Assembly (NCBI RefSeq): GCF_024171785.1
Contig: NZ_JAMTCK010000015.1
Location: forward strand, 58,766 to 122,765
Direction: 5' to 3'
DNA from: Goodfellowiella coeruleoviolacea
Lineage (GTDB): Bacteria; Actinomycetota; Actinomycetes; Mycobacteriales; Pseudonocardiaceae
Length of the DNA: 64,000 nt
Made by a program: the position numbers and the translations under genes
Notes under the pieces: generated by a model
The model's database searches: none
Told to the model about the DNA's origin: nothing
Seen by the model: only the letters and a program-made list of their open reading frames with translations
Shown: one piece after another, positions 1 through 8,078 of the stretch
How positions within the stretch are numbered: position 1 is the first letter of the stretch
Layout of the letters: every line of letters starts with the position of its first letter

Positions 1-287
1 GGACCTGCATATGCGGAAGTCTTGGCTGCAGTCGGAACAGCAGCCAACGGGACCACATCCACCATTCATTTCCCCAACGCGACCACAAGCCTCCCGGCGG
101 CCGGGCGTGTTCTTCTCCTGCCTCTCCCTCCCCTCCCCTTCCCTTGTCTCTTCTCCCGCTTCCTCCGGCAGGCCGCCGTCATCGACCCGCGCCCCCTGGC
201 CGACTCGGACGAAGGGGACAACCTCACCACGGCCATGTACTATGCTGACCAACATAGAGATGACAAGCCAGCACAGAAAGGGTTCGC
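1..287. other. Upstream region without a convincing gene
   Basis: The first 287 bases hold open frames on both strands, but none has a recognisable protein or a good ribosome-binding site. A pyrimidine-rich tract occupies about 113-158. The stretch just before 288 contains AAAGGG, a plausible ribosome-binding site for the following reductase. Any gene lying to the left is outside the window. Confidence 0.5.
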
Positions 288-1085
288 ATGAGGGACTGGA
301 ACGGATCGGTCGCCTTCATCACGGGCGGCGGCCAGGGGATCGGCCTCGGCATCGCGCGCGCACTGGGCAAGCGGGGCGTGCGTCTCGCGCTCGCCGACAT
401 CGACGAGAAGGCCCTGCGCGCCAGCAAGGAGGAGCTGTCCGAGGTGACGGACGTCGAGGTCTGGCGGCTGGACGTCCGGGACCGGGAGGCGTTCGCCCCC
501 GTCGCCGACGAGGTCGAGGCGAAGCTGGGCCCGGTGGACCTGCTGTTCAACAACGCGGGCATCGCGCCGGCATTGTCAGTGTCGAGTTTGGATTACGCGA
601 AGTGGGACCTGGTGCTCGGCGTCAACCTCTCCGGCGTCATCAACGGGGTGCAGACCTTCCTGCCGCGCATGATCGCGCGCGGGGAGGGCGGCTACGTCGT
701 GAACACCGCGTCGGGCGCCGGCCTGGTGACGGCGGGATCGAACGTGCTGTACACGACGAGCAAGTTCGCGGTCGTCGGGCTGTCGGAGTCGCTGCGGCTG
801 GCGGCGGCCGAGTACGGCATCGACGTGAGCGTGCTCTGTCCAGCCTATGTGGACACCGACATCCTGAAGCACACCGAGTCGGTGGATGCGGGACTGACCG
901 TGACGCTGTCCGACGACGAGCGCACGAAGACGGAAGCCGCCTTCAAGGCCGGCGTGAGCATCGACGCCGTGGGCGAAAAGGTCATCGCGGGCATGGAGAC
1001 CAAGGCGATGTGGATCCACACCGACGACTGGCTGCGTCCGTACCTCACGATGCGGATGGAGCAGCTGCTCAACTCCGTCCCCTGA
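288..1085 (+). CDS. SDR family NAD(P)-dependent oxidoreductase
   Basis: A 265-residue classical short-chain dehydrogenase/reductase, the usual length for the family. The N-terminal Rossmann glycine motif reads ITGGGQGIGLG, the NNAG motif follows near residue 90, and the catalytic Tyr-Lys pair is seen in YTTSK after the serine-containing strand NTASGAG. These residues predict a soluble cytoplasmic NAD(P)(H)-linked alcohol/ketone oxidoreductase. The substrate cannot be told from sequence. ATG 288 follows AAAGGG by a few bases. It is followed by a small membrane protein and a TetR regulator on the same strand, which may control it; that is inference from position only. Confidence 0.85.
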   Translation: MRDWNGSVAFITGGGQGIGLGIARALGKRGVRLALADIDEKALRASKEELSEVTDVEVWRLDVRDREAFAPVADEVEAKLGPVDLLFNNAGIAPALSVSSLDYAKWDLVLGVNLSGVINGVQTFLPRMIARGEGGYVVNTASGAGLVTAGSNVLYTTSKFAVVGLSESLRLAAAEYGIDVSVLCPAYVDTDILKHTESVDAGLTVTLSDDERTKTEAAFKAGVSIDAVGEKVIAGMETKAMWIHTDDWLRPYLTMRMEQLLNSVP

Positions 1086-1171
1086 TCCCGGCTCACGCAG
1101 TGTGTTGACCAATGTGGACTTCGCTGTTCTGCCCAGGGTCGCTGCACCCGGCGGCCCTCGTTGTCAGGAGG

Positions 1172-1639
1172 ATGAGGAAGATTCCTGGAAACCGTGCGCA
1201 GGTCCGACCGGCGGAGCGGGATGATCGCCCGGTCCGCTCCGCGGAGCTGTTCGCCGAGTTCTCCCGTGTCCGGCAGGTCGTTTCCGTGGTCGTCGTGCCG
1301 GTGGTGTTCGGCGTCGTGGCGGCGATCACCCTGAAGTGGACCGGTGCGGCGTGGTGGACGTGGCAGGGCCTGGGCGTGCTCGGGGCCTTCATCGCCGGAC
1401 GCGAGCACCGGCGGTGGTGGCCGGCCGCCGTGCGCGGCGTCTTCGGCGGGCTGTTCGCCGCCGGAGCGGTCATCTGTCTCCGGCTCGTGCTACCCGGTGC
1501 GGACGCGACGGCGTTCGATCCGGTGTCCTTTCCGGTCTACGCGGCGATCGCGTCCGCCGCGGTGCACGCGATCGGATCGCCGGTGTGGCGGCGCATCGCA
1601 CCCGCGAGAAGCGTGCGCCCGGACGGCGCGCGGGCCTGA
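1172..1639 (+). CDS. Small polytopic membrane protein, unknown function
   Basis: About 155 residues with four hydrophobic segments: VVSVVVVPVVFGVVAAITL, a WWTWQGLGVLGAF helix, GVFGGLFAAGAVICL and FPVYAAIASAAVHAI, with a basic C-terminus. I do not recognise the family. ATG 1172 directly abuts an AGGAGG stretch, too close for normal use, so the true start may be slightly downstream, or upstream at 1112. The gene lies between the reductase and a TetR gene on the same strand and may belong to one transcript with them. Confidence 0.6.
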   Translation: MRKIPGNRAQVRPAERDDRPVRSAELFAEFSRVRQVVSVVVVPVVFGVVAAITLKWTGAAWWTWQGLGVLGAFIAGREHRRWWPAAVRGVFGGLFAAGAVICLRLVLPGADATAFDPVSFPVYAAIASAAVHAIGSPVWRRIAPARSVRPDGARA

Positions 1640-1663
1640 TGAGTGGAGGGGCGTCCGCGCCCT

Positions 1664-2350
1664 ATGATGACCCCCGTGAGTTCCTCAGGGCGGCGCCGCA
1701 TCGACGAGATCGGTGACGAGAGCCGTCGGCGCATCCTCGACGCCGCCGAGGAACTGTTCGCCGAGCGCGGTTTCGAGCGCACGTCCTTCGTGGACATTGC
1801 CGAGCGGTCCGGCATCAGCCGGGGCAGCATCCCCTGGCACTTCAAGAACAAAGAAGGACTGGTGATGGCCGTTGTCGAACGCGCCGTCGACCGGTTCCTC
1901 GGGCCCGCCCGGTATGACTCGGTCCCCTCGCTGAGCGAACTCGTCCACGACTACGCCACCTGGGTGCGCAGCGGCAACTCCGCGCTGATGTTCAGCGTCC
2001 TCACCGAGGCGATGAACAGCAGCGGTGCCGTGCACGCGCAGTACCGGGAATTCCTCGAACAGCGCCGCAGCGGTGTCGAGAGCTGGCTGCGGGCGCAGCG
2101 CCCCGAGGGAGTGGACCCCGCCGTCGCGGCCGAGAAGGAGCGCGCGGTCGCGATCATCCTCACCGGGGCGGTGACGGGCATCCACCTCCAGTCGGTCGTG
2201 GACCCGGACGGCGTCGACCTCGAAGAGGCGCTGCGGTCGCTGGTGACCCTCGTGGGCGGCAGCGTCGCCGATCTGTGGACGGGGTCCACCCCCGACGAGC
2301 CCCCTGCCGCGAAGAAGCGTGGCTCGGGCTCGCGCAAACGCACCGGGTGA
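1664..2350 (+). CDS. TetR/AcrR family transcriptional regulator
   Basis: A 228-residue regulator with a TetR N-terminal helix-turn-helix: FVDIAERSGISRGSIPWHFKNKEGL, in which the usual YxHF of the recognition helix end is WHF. The C-terminal ligand domain is alpha-helical and the tail is Lys/Arg-rich (KKRGSGSRKR). ATG 1664 is preferred; GTG 1643 would add seven residues. It stands just downstream of a membrane protein on the same strand and upstream of an unrelated TRIC-type protein. No clear operator was seen, so its target is unknown. Confidence 0.85.
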   Translation: MMTPVSSSGRRRIDEIGDESRRRILDAAEELFAERGFERTSFVDIAERSGISRGSIPWHFKNKEGLVMAVVERAVDRFLGPARYDSVPSLSELVHDYATWVRSGNSALMFSVLTEAMNSSGAVHAQYREFLEQRRSGVESWLRAQRPEGVDPAVAAEKERAVAIILTGAVTGIHLQSVVDPDGVDLEEALRSLVTLVGGSVADLWTGSTPDEPPAAKKRGSGSRKRTG

Positions 2351-2470
2351 CCTGTCCACCGCCTGGCCGCGTCGGCGACGGGCGGCGAAACCGCACCGGT
2401 GGTGGTGTCGCGCACATCGGGCCGGTTTGCTGCGGTCAGGGCTGACACACCCGGGCTAACCTGGGCATTT

Positions 2471-3082
2471 GTGCTGCTGTTCGTGGTGCAACTGGTTGGG
2501 ATCGTGGCCTTTGCCGCCTCGGGCGCGCTGGCCGCGGTGCGGGCACGGCTGGACGTGTTCGGCATTGTCGTGCTCGCGCTGACCACGGCACTGGGTGGCG
2601 GCATCATCCGGGACGTGCTGCTGGGCGTGCACCCGCCCGAGACCCTGCGCACCTGGCCCTACCTGCTGGTGGCCACGGTCACCGGGCTGATCGCGGTCTG
2701 GTTCCACCCGCAGCTGGCCAGGCTGCGCTGGTCGGTGCTGGTCGCCGACGCAGTGGGGCTCGGCCTGTTCGTGACCGCGGGCACGGCCACCGCGCTCGCC
2801 CACGAGCTGCCCGCCTACAGCGCGTGCCTGGTGGGCATGACCGCAGGCATCGGCGGCGGCGCCATGCGGGACATCCTGCTCCGGCAGATCCCCCTGGTGC
2901 TGCGGCGGGAGATCTACGCGTTGGCCGCGCTGGCCGGTGCGGTGGTCGTGGTGTGCGGCGCGGAACTGCGGCTGCCCGAGGTGCCGGTCACCCTGGTGGG
3001 TTCGGTCCTGGTGGTGGCACTGCGGCTGCTGGCGATCTGGCGGAACTGGAACGCGCCCACCGCGCGGCGCCCGCCGCCCTGA
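2471..3082 (+). CDS. TRIC/UPF0126 family membrane protein (YadS/YicG-like)
   Basis: About 203 residues made of two homologous halves, each with three predicted membrane helices and a conserved glycine-rich turn: GGGIIRDVLLG near residue 45 and GGGAMRDILL near residue 128. This duplicated signature defines the bacterial trimeric intracellular cation (TRIC) channel family; homologues conduct K+, though the role in bacteria is poorly known. GTG 2471 places the first helix at the N-terminus; GTG 2399 would add 24 polar residues and is less likely. It is transcribed toward mprA with about 120 bases between. Confidence 0.85.
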   Translation: MLLFVVQLVGIVAFAASGALAAVRARLDVFGIVVLALTTALGGGIIRDVLLGVHPPETLRTWPYLLVATVTGLIAVWFHPQLARLRWSVLVADAVGLGLFVTAGTATALAHELPAYSACLVGMTAGIGGGAMRDILLRQIPLVLRREIYALAALAGAVVVVCGAELRLPEVPVTLVGSVLVVALRLLAIWRNWNAPTARRPPP

Positions 3083-3162
3083 GCCGAGCGTCCGGGCAAA
3101 AGCCCGCTCAGTGGCAAAAGTCCAGCTCAGACCGGTAAAAGCTGATCGAATTCTGGCTCGGC

Positions 3163-3195
3163 TCTCAGGTCGCTCTCAGGACGAGAGGTAACACT
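3163..3195 (+). promoter_or_regulatory. MprA-type direct repeat and leaderless promoter of mprA
   Basis: Two 11-bp units, TCTCAGGTCGC (3163-3173) and TCTCAGGACGA (3174-3184), lie in tandem directly upstream of a TAACACT -10 hexamer region (3189-3195). Transcription would begin at or next to ATG 3202, giving a leaderless mRNA. The second TCTCAGG ends 21 nt before the ATG. The layout matches OmpR-family operators, which bind direct repeats about one helical turn apart, and it recurs at the pepD promoter (25519-25540). Autoregulation by MprA is inferred. Confidence 0.65.
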
Positions 3196-3201
3196 GGCTT
3201 T

Positions 3202-3894
3202 ATGCGCATCCTCGTTGTCGACGACGACCGGGCCGTGCGTGAGTCGCTGCGCCGCTCACTGCAGTTCAACGGCTACCAGGTCGACCTTGCCGGCGACGGG
3301 CAGCAGGCCCTGGACGCGGTGGCCAACCAGCGACCCGACGCCATGGTCCTCGACGTGATGATGCCCAGGCTGGACGGTCTGGAAGTGTGCCGGCGCCTCC
3401 GCGGCACCGGCGACGACCTGCCCATCCTGGTGCTCACCGCCCGTGACGCCGTCTCCGACCGGGTGACCGGTCTGGACGCCGGCGCCGACGACTACCTGCC
3501 CAAGCCCTTCGCCCTGGAAGAACTGCTCGCCCGGCTGCGCGCGCTGCTGCGCCGCGCCACCCCGGAGGATGCCGCCAGTCTGGCACCGGCCGCACTGCGC
3601 TTCGCCGACCTTGAGCTGGACCCGGGCACCAGGGAGGTGCGCCGGGGCGACCGGTGGATCAGCCTGACCCGCACCGAGTTCGCCCTGCTCGAACTGTTCA
3701 TGGCCCACCCCAAGCAGGTGCTCACCCGCAGCCGCATCCTGGAGGACGTGTGGGGCTACGACTTCCCCACCTCGGGCAACGCCCTTGAGGTGTACGTCGG
3801 CTACCTGCGGCGCAAGACCGAGGCCAACCGGGAACCCCGGCTGATCCACACCGTGCGGGGCGTGGGCTACGTGCTGCGGGAGACCCCTCCGTGA
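3202..3894 (+). CDS. mprA: Response regulator MprA (OmpR/PhoB family)
   Basis: A 230-residue two-domain regulator. The receiver domain (about 1-118) has the acidic pocket DDD near residue 8, phospho-acceptor Asp51 in VLDVMMP, the T of LTARD and the Lys of PKPF. The C-terminal winged helix (about 130-228) ends with the typical [13 protein letters not shown]. It overlaps the downstream kinase gene by 4 bp (GTGA), so the pair is translationally coupled. In mycobacteria MprAB responds to cell-envelope stress and controls sigE and pepD. The assignment rests on sequence, the mprB neighbour and the shared promoter motif with the pepD homologue in this window. Confidence 0.85.
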   Translation: MRILVVDDDRAVRESLRRSLQFNGYQVDLAGDGQQALDAVANQRPDAMVLDVMMPRLDGLEVCRRLRGTGDDLPILVLTARDAVSDRVTGLDAGADDYLPKPFALEELLARLRALLRRATPEDAASLAPAALRFADLELDPGTREVRRGDRWISLTRTEFALLELFMAHPKQVLTRSRILEDVWGYDFPTSGNALEVYVGYLRRKTEANREPRLIHTVRGVGYVLRETPP

Positions 3895-5330
3895 CCCAAC
3901 TCGGGCCGCCACCCGGCGCCACCGCCGCCGAGTCCGACCCCACCGTCGCCAGCGGCGTCCCCACCCAGCGCTTCTCGCTGCGCACCCGGATCGCGCTGCT
4001 GGCCGCGCTGTGCGTGGCGGTCGCCGTGGCGCTGGTGTCCCTGGGCAGCTACATCACCGTGCGCGACAGCCTGTACTCGCAGGCGGCGGAGAACCTGCTG
4101 ACCAGGGCGCACGACATCGCGAGCAAGCCGCCGGTCGGTGGGGAGATCGGGGTCGATCTCAACGAGATGGCCCTGGCCGACTTCCAGCTCAACGTGATCG
4201 ACACCAGGGGCCAGTCCCTGGCCAAGCCGGAAACCCTCCAGGCCGAGATCACCCAGACCGAGATCGACGTGGCCGCGGGCCGGGAGGCGGACTCGTACCG
4301 GGTGGACGGCAAGACCGACTCCACCGTGGTGGCCGTGCCCTACGTGGGTTACGCCCGGGGCACCGCCCTGGTGCTCGGCCAGAGCCTGGCGCCGATCAAG
4401 GCCACGCTGAACCGGTTGAACATCGTGTTCCTGGTGATCGGTGGCGCCGGAGTGCTGATCGCCGCGCTGGCCGGCACGGCCGCGGCCTCGGCCGGCCTGG
4501 TGCCGATCCGCAAGCTGACCGAGGCCACCGAACGCGTGGCGCGCACCATCGACCTGCGGCCCATCCCGGTCACCGGGGACGACGAGCTGGCCAGGCTGAC
4601 GTTGAGCTTCAACGCCATGCTCGGTGCGCTGGCCGAGTCGCAGGAACGACAACGCCGGCTGGTCGCCGACGCCGGCCACGAGTTGCGCACCCCGCTGACG
4701 TCCATGCGCACCAACCTGGAACTGCTGCTGGCCGCCGAGAAACCCGGCGCGCCCCGACTGTCCGCAGAGGACAAGCGGGAGATCCAGGAGGACGTGCGCG
4801 CCCAGCTGGACGAGCTGACCACGCTCATCGGGGACCTGGTCGAACTGGCCAGGGAGGACCCGCCGGACGTGGTGCACGAGCCGGTGGACCTGGTCGAGGT
4901 GGTGGAGCGGGCGCTGGACCGGGCCCGCCGCCGGGCCAGCGACGTGGAGTTCGACGTGGTGCTCCAGCCGTGGACCCTGTACGGGGACTCCAGCGCGCTG
5001 GAACGCGCCGTGCTGAACCTGTTGGACAACGCCGTGAAGTTCAGCCCGCCGGGCGGGACCGTGCGGGTGGAGCTGCAGCAGCTGGGCGACGGGACCGCCG
5101 TGATCAACGTGGCCGACGCCGGCCCGGGCATCGCCGAGGCGGATCTGCCGCACGTGTTCGACCGGTTCTACCGCTCCTCCGAGGCCCGCACCCTGCCCGG
5201 CTCGGGCCTGGGGCTGGCCATCGTGCGGCAGGTGGCGCAGCGGCACGGCGGCGGCGCGTACGCGGCCCGATCGGCCCAGGGTGGCGCGCTGCTGACCATC
5301 CGGCTGCCCGGTCAGCCCGGCCAGGACTGA
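3891..5330 (+). CDS. mprB: Sensor histidine kinase MprB
   Basis: A 479-residue membrane histidine kinase. Membrane helices lie near residues 25-50 and 178-205 and bracket an extracytoplasmic sensor loop of about 125 residues. A HAMP linker follows, then the dimerisation/phospho-acceptor box with His263 in [12 protein letters not shown], the N box ([10 protein letters not shown]), the G1 box (DAGPGIAE) and the G2 box (GSGLGLAIV). GTG 3891 overlaps the mprA stop. It would autophosphorylate and pass phosphate to MprA. In M. tuberculosis pepD comes next; here that position is taken by 20 kb of other genes. Confidence 0.88.
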   Translation: MTQLGPPPGATAAESDPTVASGVPTQRFSLRTRIALLAALCVAVAVALVSLGSYITVRDSLYSQAAENLLTRAHDIASKPPVGGEIGVDLNEMALADFQLNVIDTRGQSLAKPETLQAEITQTEIDVAAGREADSYRVDGKTDSTVVAVPYVGYARGTALVLGQSLAPIKATLNRLNIVFLVIGGAGVLIAALAGTAAASAGLVPIRKLTEATERVARTIDLRPIPVTGDDELARLTLSFNAMLGALAESQERQRRLVADAGHELRTPLTSMRTNLELLLAAEKPGAPRLSAEDKREIQEDVRAQLDELTTLIGDLVELAREDPPDVVHEPVDLVEVVERALDRARRRASDVEFDVVLQPWTLYGDSSALERAVLNLLDNAVKFSPPGGTVRVELQQLGDGTAVINVADAGPGIAEADLPHVFDRFYRSSEARTLPGSGLGLAIVRQVAQRHGGGAYAARSAQGGALLTIRLPGQPGQD

Positions 5331-5337
5331 GCTGGAC

Positions 5338-5390
5338 CGGGCTCAGCCGGGCTCAAGGGGCTCAAGGGCTCAAGGGGCTCAAGGGGCTGG
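5338..5390. repeat. Short GGGGCTCAA tandem repeat after mprB
   Basis: Five or so imperfect copies of a 9-10 base unit (GGGCTCAAG, GGGGCTCAA) fill the gap between the mprB stop and the converging TetR gene. It lies exactly where collinearity with the mycobacterial mprAB-pepD arrangement ends. No hairpin of terminator strength was seen. Confidence 0.7.
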
Positions 5391-5391
5391 T

Positions 5392-5994
5392 TCACCGCCC
5401 GGGCGCGGCCAGCGAGGAGGTGGGGTTGGTGGCCGCCCAGGCCGCCTCGATCATCCGGAAGATCTCGTCCACCGCGGCGTCCGGGTCGTCCGCCTCCCGG
5501 GCCAGCGAGTAGGCGTCGATCACGAACCTCGCGATCGTCCGGCAGGCCGTTGGGGTCCGTGCCAGGTCGGGGTCGGCGGCGATGGCCGCTGCCAGCGACT
5601 CCGCGTGGCGCAGCCGCATCGACTTCTCGTACTCCAGCAGGGCGGGGGTGGCGTCGATCATCCGCCAGAGCGGGGCGGCGTCGTCCCCCGTGCAGTGTCG
5701 GACCAGGGCGTGGATCTCGCGGCGCAGCGCGGGGATGAGCGGCTCGTCCGGTGCCCGGTCGGTGACCGCCCGCGCGAGGCGTTGCTCGAAGTCCTGGTCC
5801 TGGTCGAACACCAGGGCCTCCTTCGAGGCGAAGTGGGAGAAGACCGTGGTGACGGCCACGTCGGCGGCGGCGGCCACGTCGCGGATGCCCACCGCGTCGT
5901 AGCCGTGCTCCAGGAACAGCCGCAGGGCGGTGTCCGCGATCTTCTGGCGGGTCGCGGCCTTCTTGCGCTCACGGCGTCCGGGCGGCACGGTCAC
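5392..5994 (-). CDS. TetR family repressor divergent from a quinone-oxidoreductase-like gene
   Basis: A 200-residue TetR protein with the HTH GIRDVAAAADVAVTTVFSHFASKEALV near residues 38-64 after a basic arm (GRRERKKAATRQKI). It is divergent from the oxidoreductase gene at 6064, with only 69 bases between. That gap contains a 13-bp-armed palindrome, the probable operator for both genes. Its own -10 is TAGGAT, read on the minus strand at 6006-6001, which puts the start of transcription on the GTG at 5994: a leaderless message. Confidence 0.88.
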   Translation of the reverse strand: MTVPPGRRERKKAATRQKIADTALRLFLEHGYDAVGIRDVAAAADVAVTTVFSHFASKEALVFDQDQDFEQRLARAVTDRAPDEPLIPALRREIHALVRHCTGDDAAPLWRMIDATPALLEYEKSMRLRHAESLAAAIAADPDLARTPTACRTIARFVIDAYSLAREADDPDAAVDEIFRMIEAAWAATNPTSSLAAPGR

Positions 5995-6016
5995 GGCCTG
6001 ATCCTAACAGGTACAA

Positions 6017-6052
6017 AGCACTAACGGTTTTTAAAAGCTAACCGTTAGTGCT
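6017..6052. promoter_or_regulatory. TetR operator palindrome between divergent genes
   Basis: Perfect inverted repeat with arms AGCACTAACGGTT (6017-6029) and AACCGTTAGTGCT (6040-6052) around a 10-base spacer. The right arm touches a TACGGT -10 hexamer (6052-6057) that would start transcription at ATG 6064. Binding here should shut off the oxidoreductase gene and probably the repressor gene itself. Inference from position and symmetry. Confidence 0.8.
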
Positions 6053-6063
6053 ACGGTCGCGGC

Positions 6064-6957
6064 ATGAAGAAAGTGAGCTTCGCCGAGTTCGGTGGTCCGG
6101 AAGTGCTGCGGCTGGTGGACGCCGAGGAACCCCACGCGGGTCCCGGCCAGGTGCGGATCGCCGTGCGGGCGGCGGGCGTGAACCCCGTCGACTGGCGGCT
6201 CCGGGAAGGCCAGGTCCTGGGAGCCCATCCGATCGAGTTGCCCGCCGGAGTCGGGCTGGACGCCGCCGGGGTCGTGGACGAGGTCGGCCCGGACGTCGAC
6301 GGGGTCGAGGTCGGCGACCACGTGTTCGGCGAGGGATCGGACACCTACGCCGAGTTCGCCGTGCTGTCGGCGTGGGCCCGGATGCCCGAGGGGCTGACGT
6401 TCGCGGAGGCGGCCGGATACCCCTCCGTGGTGGAGACCGCGCTGCGCATCCTCCGCGAGGTCGGGGTGCGGCCCGGGCAGACGCTGCTGGTCAGCGGTGC
6501 GTCCGGAGGCGTCGGATCAGCGGTGCTGCAGATCGCCCGGGACCGGGGCATCACGGTGATCGGCACGGCTGGCGCCGCCAACCAGGACTACCTGCGCAGC
6601 CTGGGCGCCCTCGCCACCACCTACGGCGAGGGCTGGGTCGAGCGGGTGCGCCAGCTCGGCCACGTTGACGCGGCCCTGGATCTGGCCGGCTCGGGCGTGC
6701 TCCGCGAACTCGTCGAACTGACCGGCGACCCGCGGAAGGTGATCTCCATCGCCGATCTCGGTGCGCCGGAGCTGGGTGTCCGGTTCTCCGGCGTGGCCGG
6801 GAGCATGCCGGACGCGCTGGCCGAGGCCGTCGACCTCATCTCGCGGGGAAAGTTGCACATCCCGGTCGACAAGTCCTACCCGCTGACCGAGGCCGCGGCG
6901 GCGCACATCGACAGCCAGGCCGGCCACACCCGAGGCCGCCGGGTGCTGATCGTCTAG
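6064..6957 (+). CDS. NADP-dependent quinone-oxidoreductase-like protein (MDR family)
   Basis: A 297-residue medium-chain dehydrogenase/reductase without zinc-ligand cysteines, as in the quinone oxidoreductase (QOR) branch. The N-terminal GroES-like domain contains AAGVNPVDWRLREG, and the Rossmann domain has the nucleotide motif SGASGGVGSAV near residue 145. The likely activity is NADPH-dependent reduction of quinones or enones in the cytoplasm; the substrate is unknown. Transcription is leaderless from TACGGT (6052-6057). The divergent TetR gene and the palindrome between them suggest induction by an electrophile or quinone-like ligand, which is inference. Confidence 0.85.
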   Translation: MKKVSFAEFGGPEVLRLVDAEEPHAGPGQVRIAVRAAGVNPVDWRLREGQVLGAHPIELPAGVGLDAAGVVDEVGPDVDGVEVGDHVFGEGSDTYAEFAVLSAWARMPEGLTFAEAAGYPSVVETALRILREVGVRPGQTLLVSGASGGVGSAVLQIARDRGITVIGTAGAANQDYLRSLGALATTYGEGWVERVRQLGHVDAALDLAGSGVLRELVELTGDPRKVISIADLGAPELGVRFSGVAGSMPDALAEAVDLISRGKLHIPVDKSYPLTEAAAAHIDSQAGHTRGRRVLIV

Positions 6958-6979
6958 GCCGAGGCACTAGCGTCGCGCC

Positions 6980-7933
6980 GTGACCGTTGCCCCCACCCTG
7001 CCGCCGGCCGCGACCGAGGACGCGTTCGACCTGGTCCGCGCGGACGAGGACGCGTTGCGGCCCGGGGTGCGCCGGCTGTGCCGCGCGCTGGGCGTCGACC
7101 CGGCCGGGCTGACCCGGTTCCCGGCCGGCTCACTGCCCGTCTACGCCGTCGGCGACCTGGTGCTCAAGCTGTTCCCGCAGGTCCACGTGGCCGAGTACCG
7201 GGTGGAGGCCGGGGTGCTCGGCGCGGTGCACGGCGCGCTGCCCATCCCCACGCCGGGCGTGCACGCGGCCGGCGAGCACGACGGGTGGGGCTACGTGCTG
7301 ATGGACCGGCTGCCCGGGGTGCCGCTGGACCGGGTGTGGGAGCGGACCACGGCCGCCGACCGGGACCGCATGGCCGACGAGCTGGGTGCGACCCTGGCGG
7401 CACTGCACGCGCTGCCCGCGCCGGACATCCCCGACTGGTGGCCGGCGGACTGGGCGGGCTTCGTCGCCACCCAGCGCCAGGAGTGCGCGGCCCGGCAGCG
7501 GGCCCTCGGGCTGGCCGAGCCGTGGCTGGCGCAGCTTTCCGCGTTCCTGGACCGGGTCCGACTGGGCGACGGGCCGCCGGTGCTGCTGCACACCGAGATC
7601 ATGCGCCAGCACCTGCTGGTGGACCGGGACGCGACCGGTGCGTGGCGGTACACCGGGCTGATCGACTTCGAGCCGGCCATGTGCGGCGCCCGGGAGTACG
7701 AGTTCGTCGGGCTGGGCTGCTTCGTGTCCGAAGGGGACAGCCGGTTCCTGCGCCGCGCGCTCACCGCGTACGGGTACGGTCACGGCGAGCTGGACGCGGA
7801 ACTGCGGCGCCGGCTGCTGGCGTGGACCCTGCTGCACCGGTACGCCAACCTGGCGGCCTGGCTGCGGCGGCTGCCCGCGCCGGCCGAACCCACCCTGGAC
7901 GCGCTCGCCGACCGCTGGTTCGCCACCGACTGA
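6980..7933 (+). CDS. Aminoglycoside-phosphotransferase-like protein with altered catalytic motif
   Basis: A 317-residue protein with the APH/choline-kinase fold: N-lobe around LVLKLF, hinge LMDRLPGVPL, catalytic-loop region LLHTEIMRQHLLV and metal-binding region LIDFEPAMCG. The usual APH loop is HGDxxxxN; here Asp is replaced by Glu and the metal-binding Asn by His, while the DFG-like Asp is kept. This may be a divergent kinase or one with changed chemistry, so resistance to any antibiotic should not be assumed. A TAGCGT -10 (6968-6973) makes GTG 6980 a leaderless start, so it can be expressed independently of the oxidoreductase 22 bases upstream. Confidence 0.75.
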   Translation: MTVAPTLPPAATEDAFDLVRADEDALRPGVRRLCRALGVDPAGLTRFPAGSLPVYAVGDLVLKLFPQVHVAEYRVEAGVLGAVHGALPIPTPGVHAAGEHDGWGYVLMDRLPGVPLDRVWERTTAADRDRMADELGATLAALHALPAPDIPDWWPADWAGFVATQRQECAARQRALGLAEPWLAQLSAFLDRVRLGDGPPVLLHTEIMRQHLLVDRDATGAWRYTGLIDFEPAMCGAREYEFVGLGCFVSEGDSRFLRRALTAYGYGHGELDAELRRRLLAWTLLHRYANLAAWLRRLPAPAEPTLDALADRWFATD

Positions 7934-7937
7934 GCAC

Positions 7938-8021
7938 GTGGACTGTGCACATCGGACTGAGCACAGTGGACTGTGTATATCGGGCTGGTCACATCGGACT
8001 GTGCACAGTGGACTGAGGACG
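7938..8021. repeat. Six tandem 14-bp degenerate repeats
   Basis: Six contiguous 14-mers start immediately after the kinase-like gene: GTGGACTGTGCACA, TCGGACTGAGCACA, GTGGACTGTGTATA, TCGGGCTGGTCACA, TCGGACTGTGCACA and GTGGACTGAGGACG. They sit between two converging genes. There are no spacers, so this is not CRISPR. Their role is unknown; they may be a minisatellite or a protein-binding array. Confidence 0.8.
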
Positions 8022-8078
8022 GTGGACGGGCGCGCCGGACCCCTCCCGGGGCGACCGAGAGGGGTGGCGGGGCGGGCG

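Noticed and set aside
22-291. 89-codon plus-strand frame before the first reductase
   Set aside because: It runs four bases into the reductase gene, has no domain, and encodes a Pro/Leu-rich string from the pyrimidine tract.
6980-7933. Aminoglycoside or hygromycin resistance gene
   Set aside because: Only the fold is APH-like; the catalytic loop is altered, so no resistance claim is justified.
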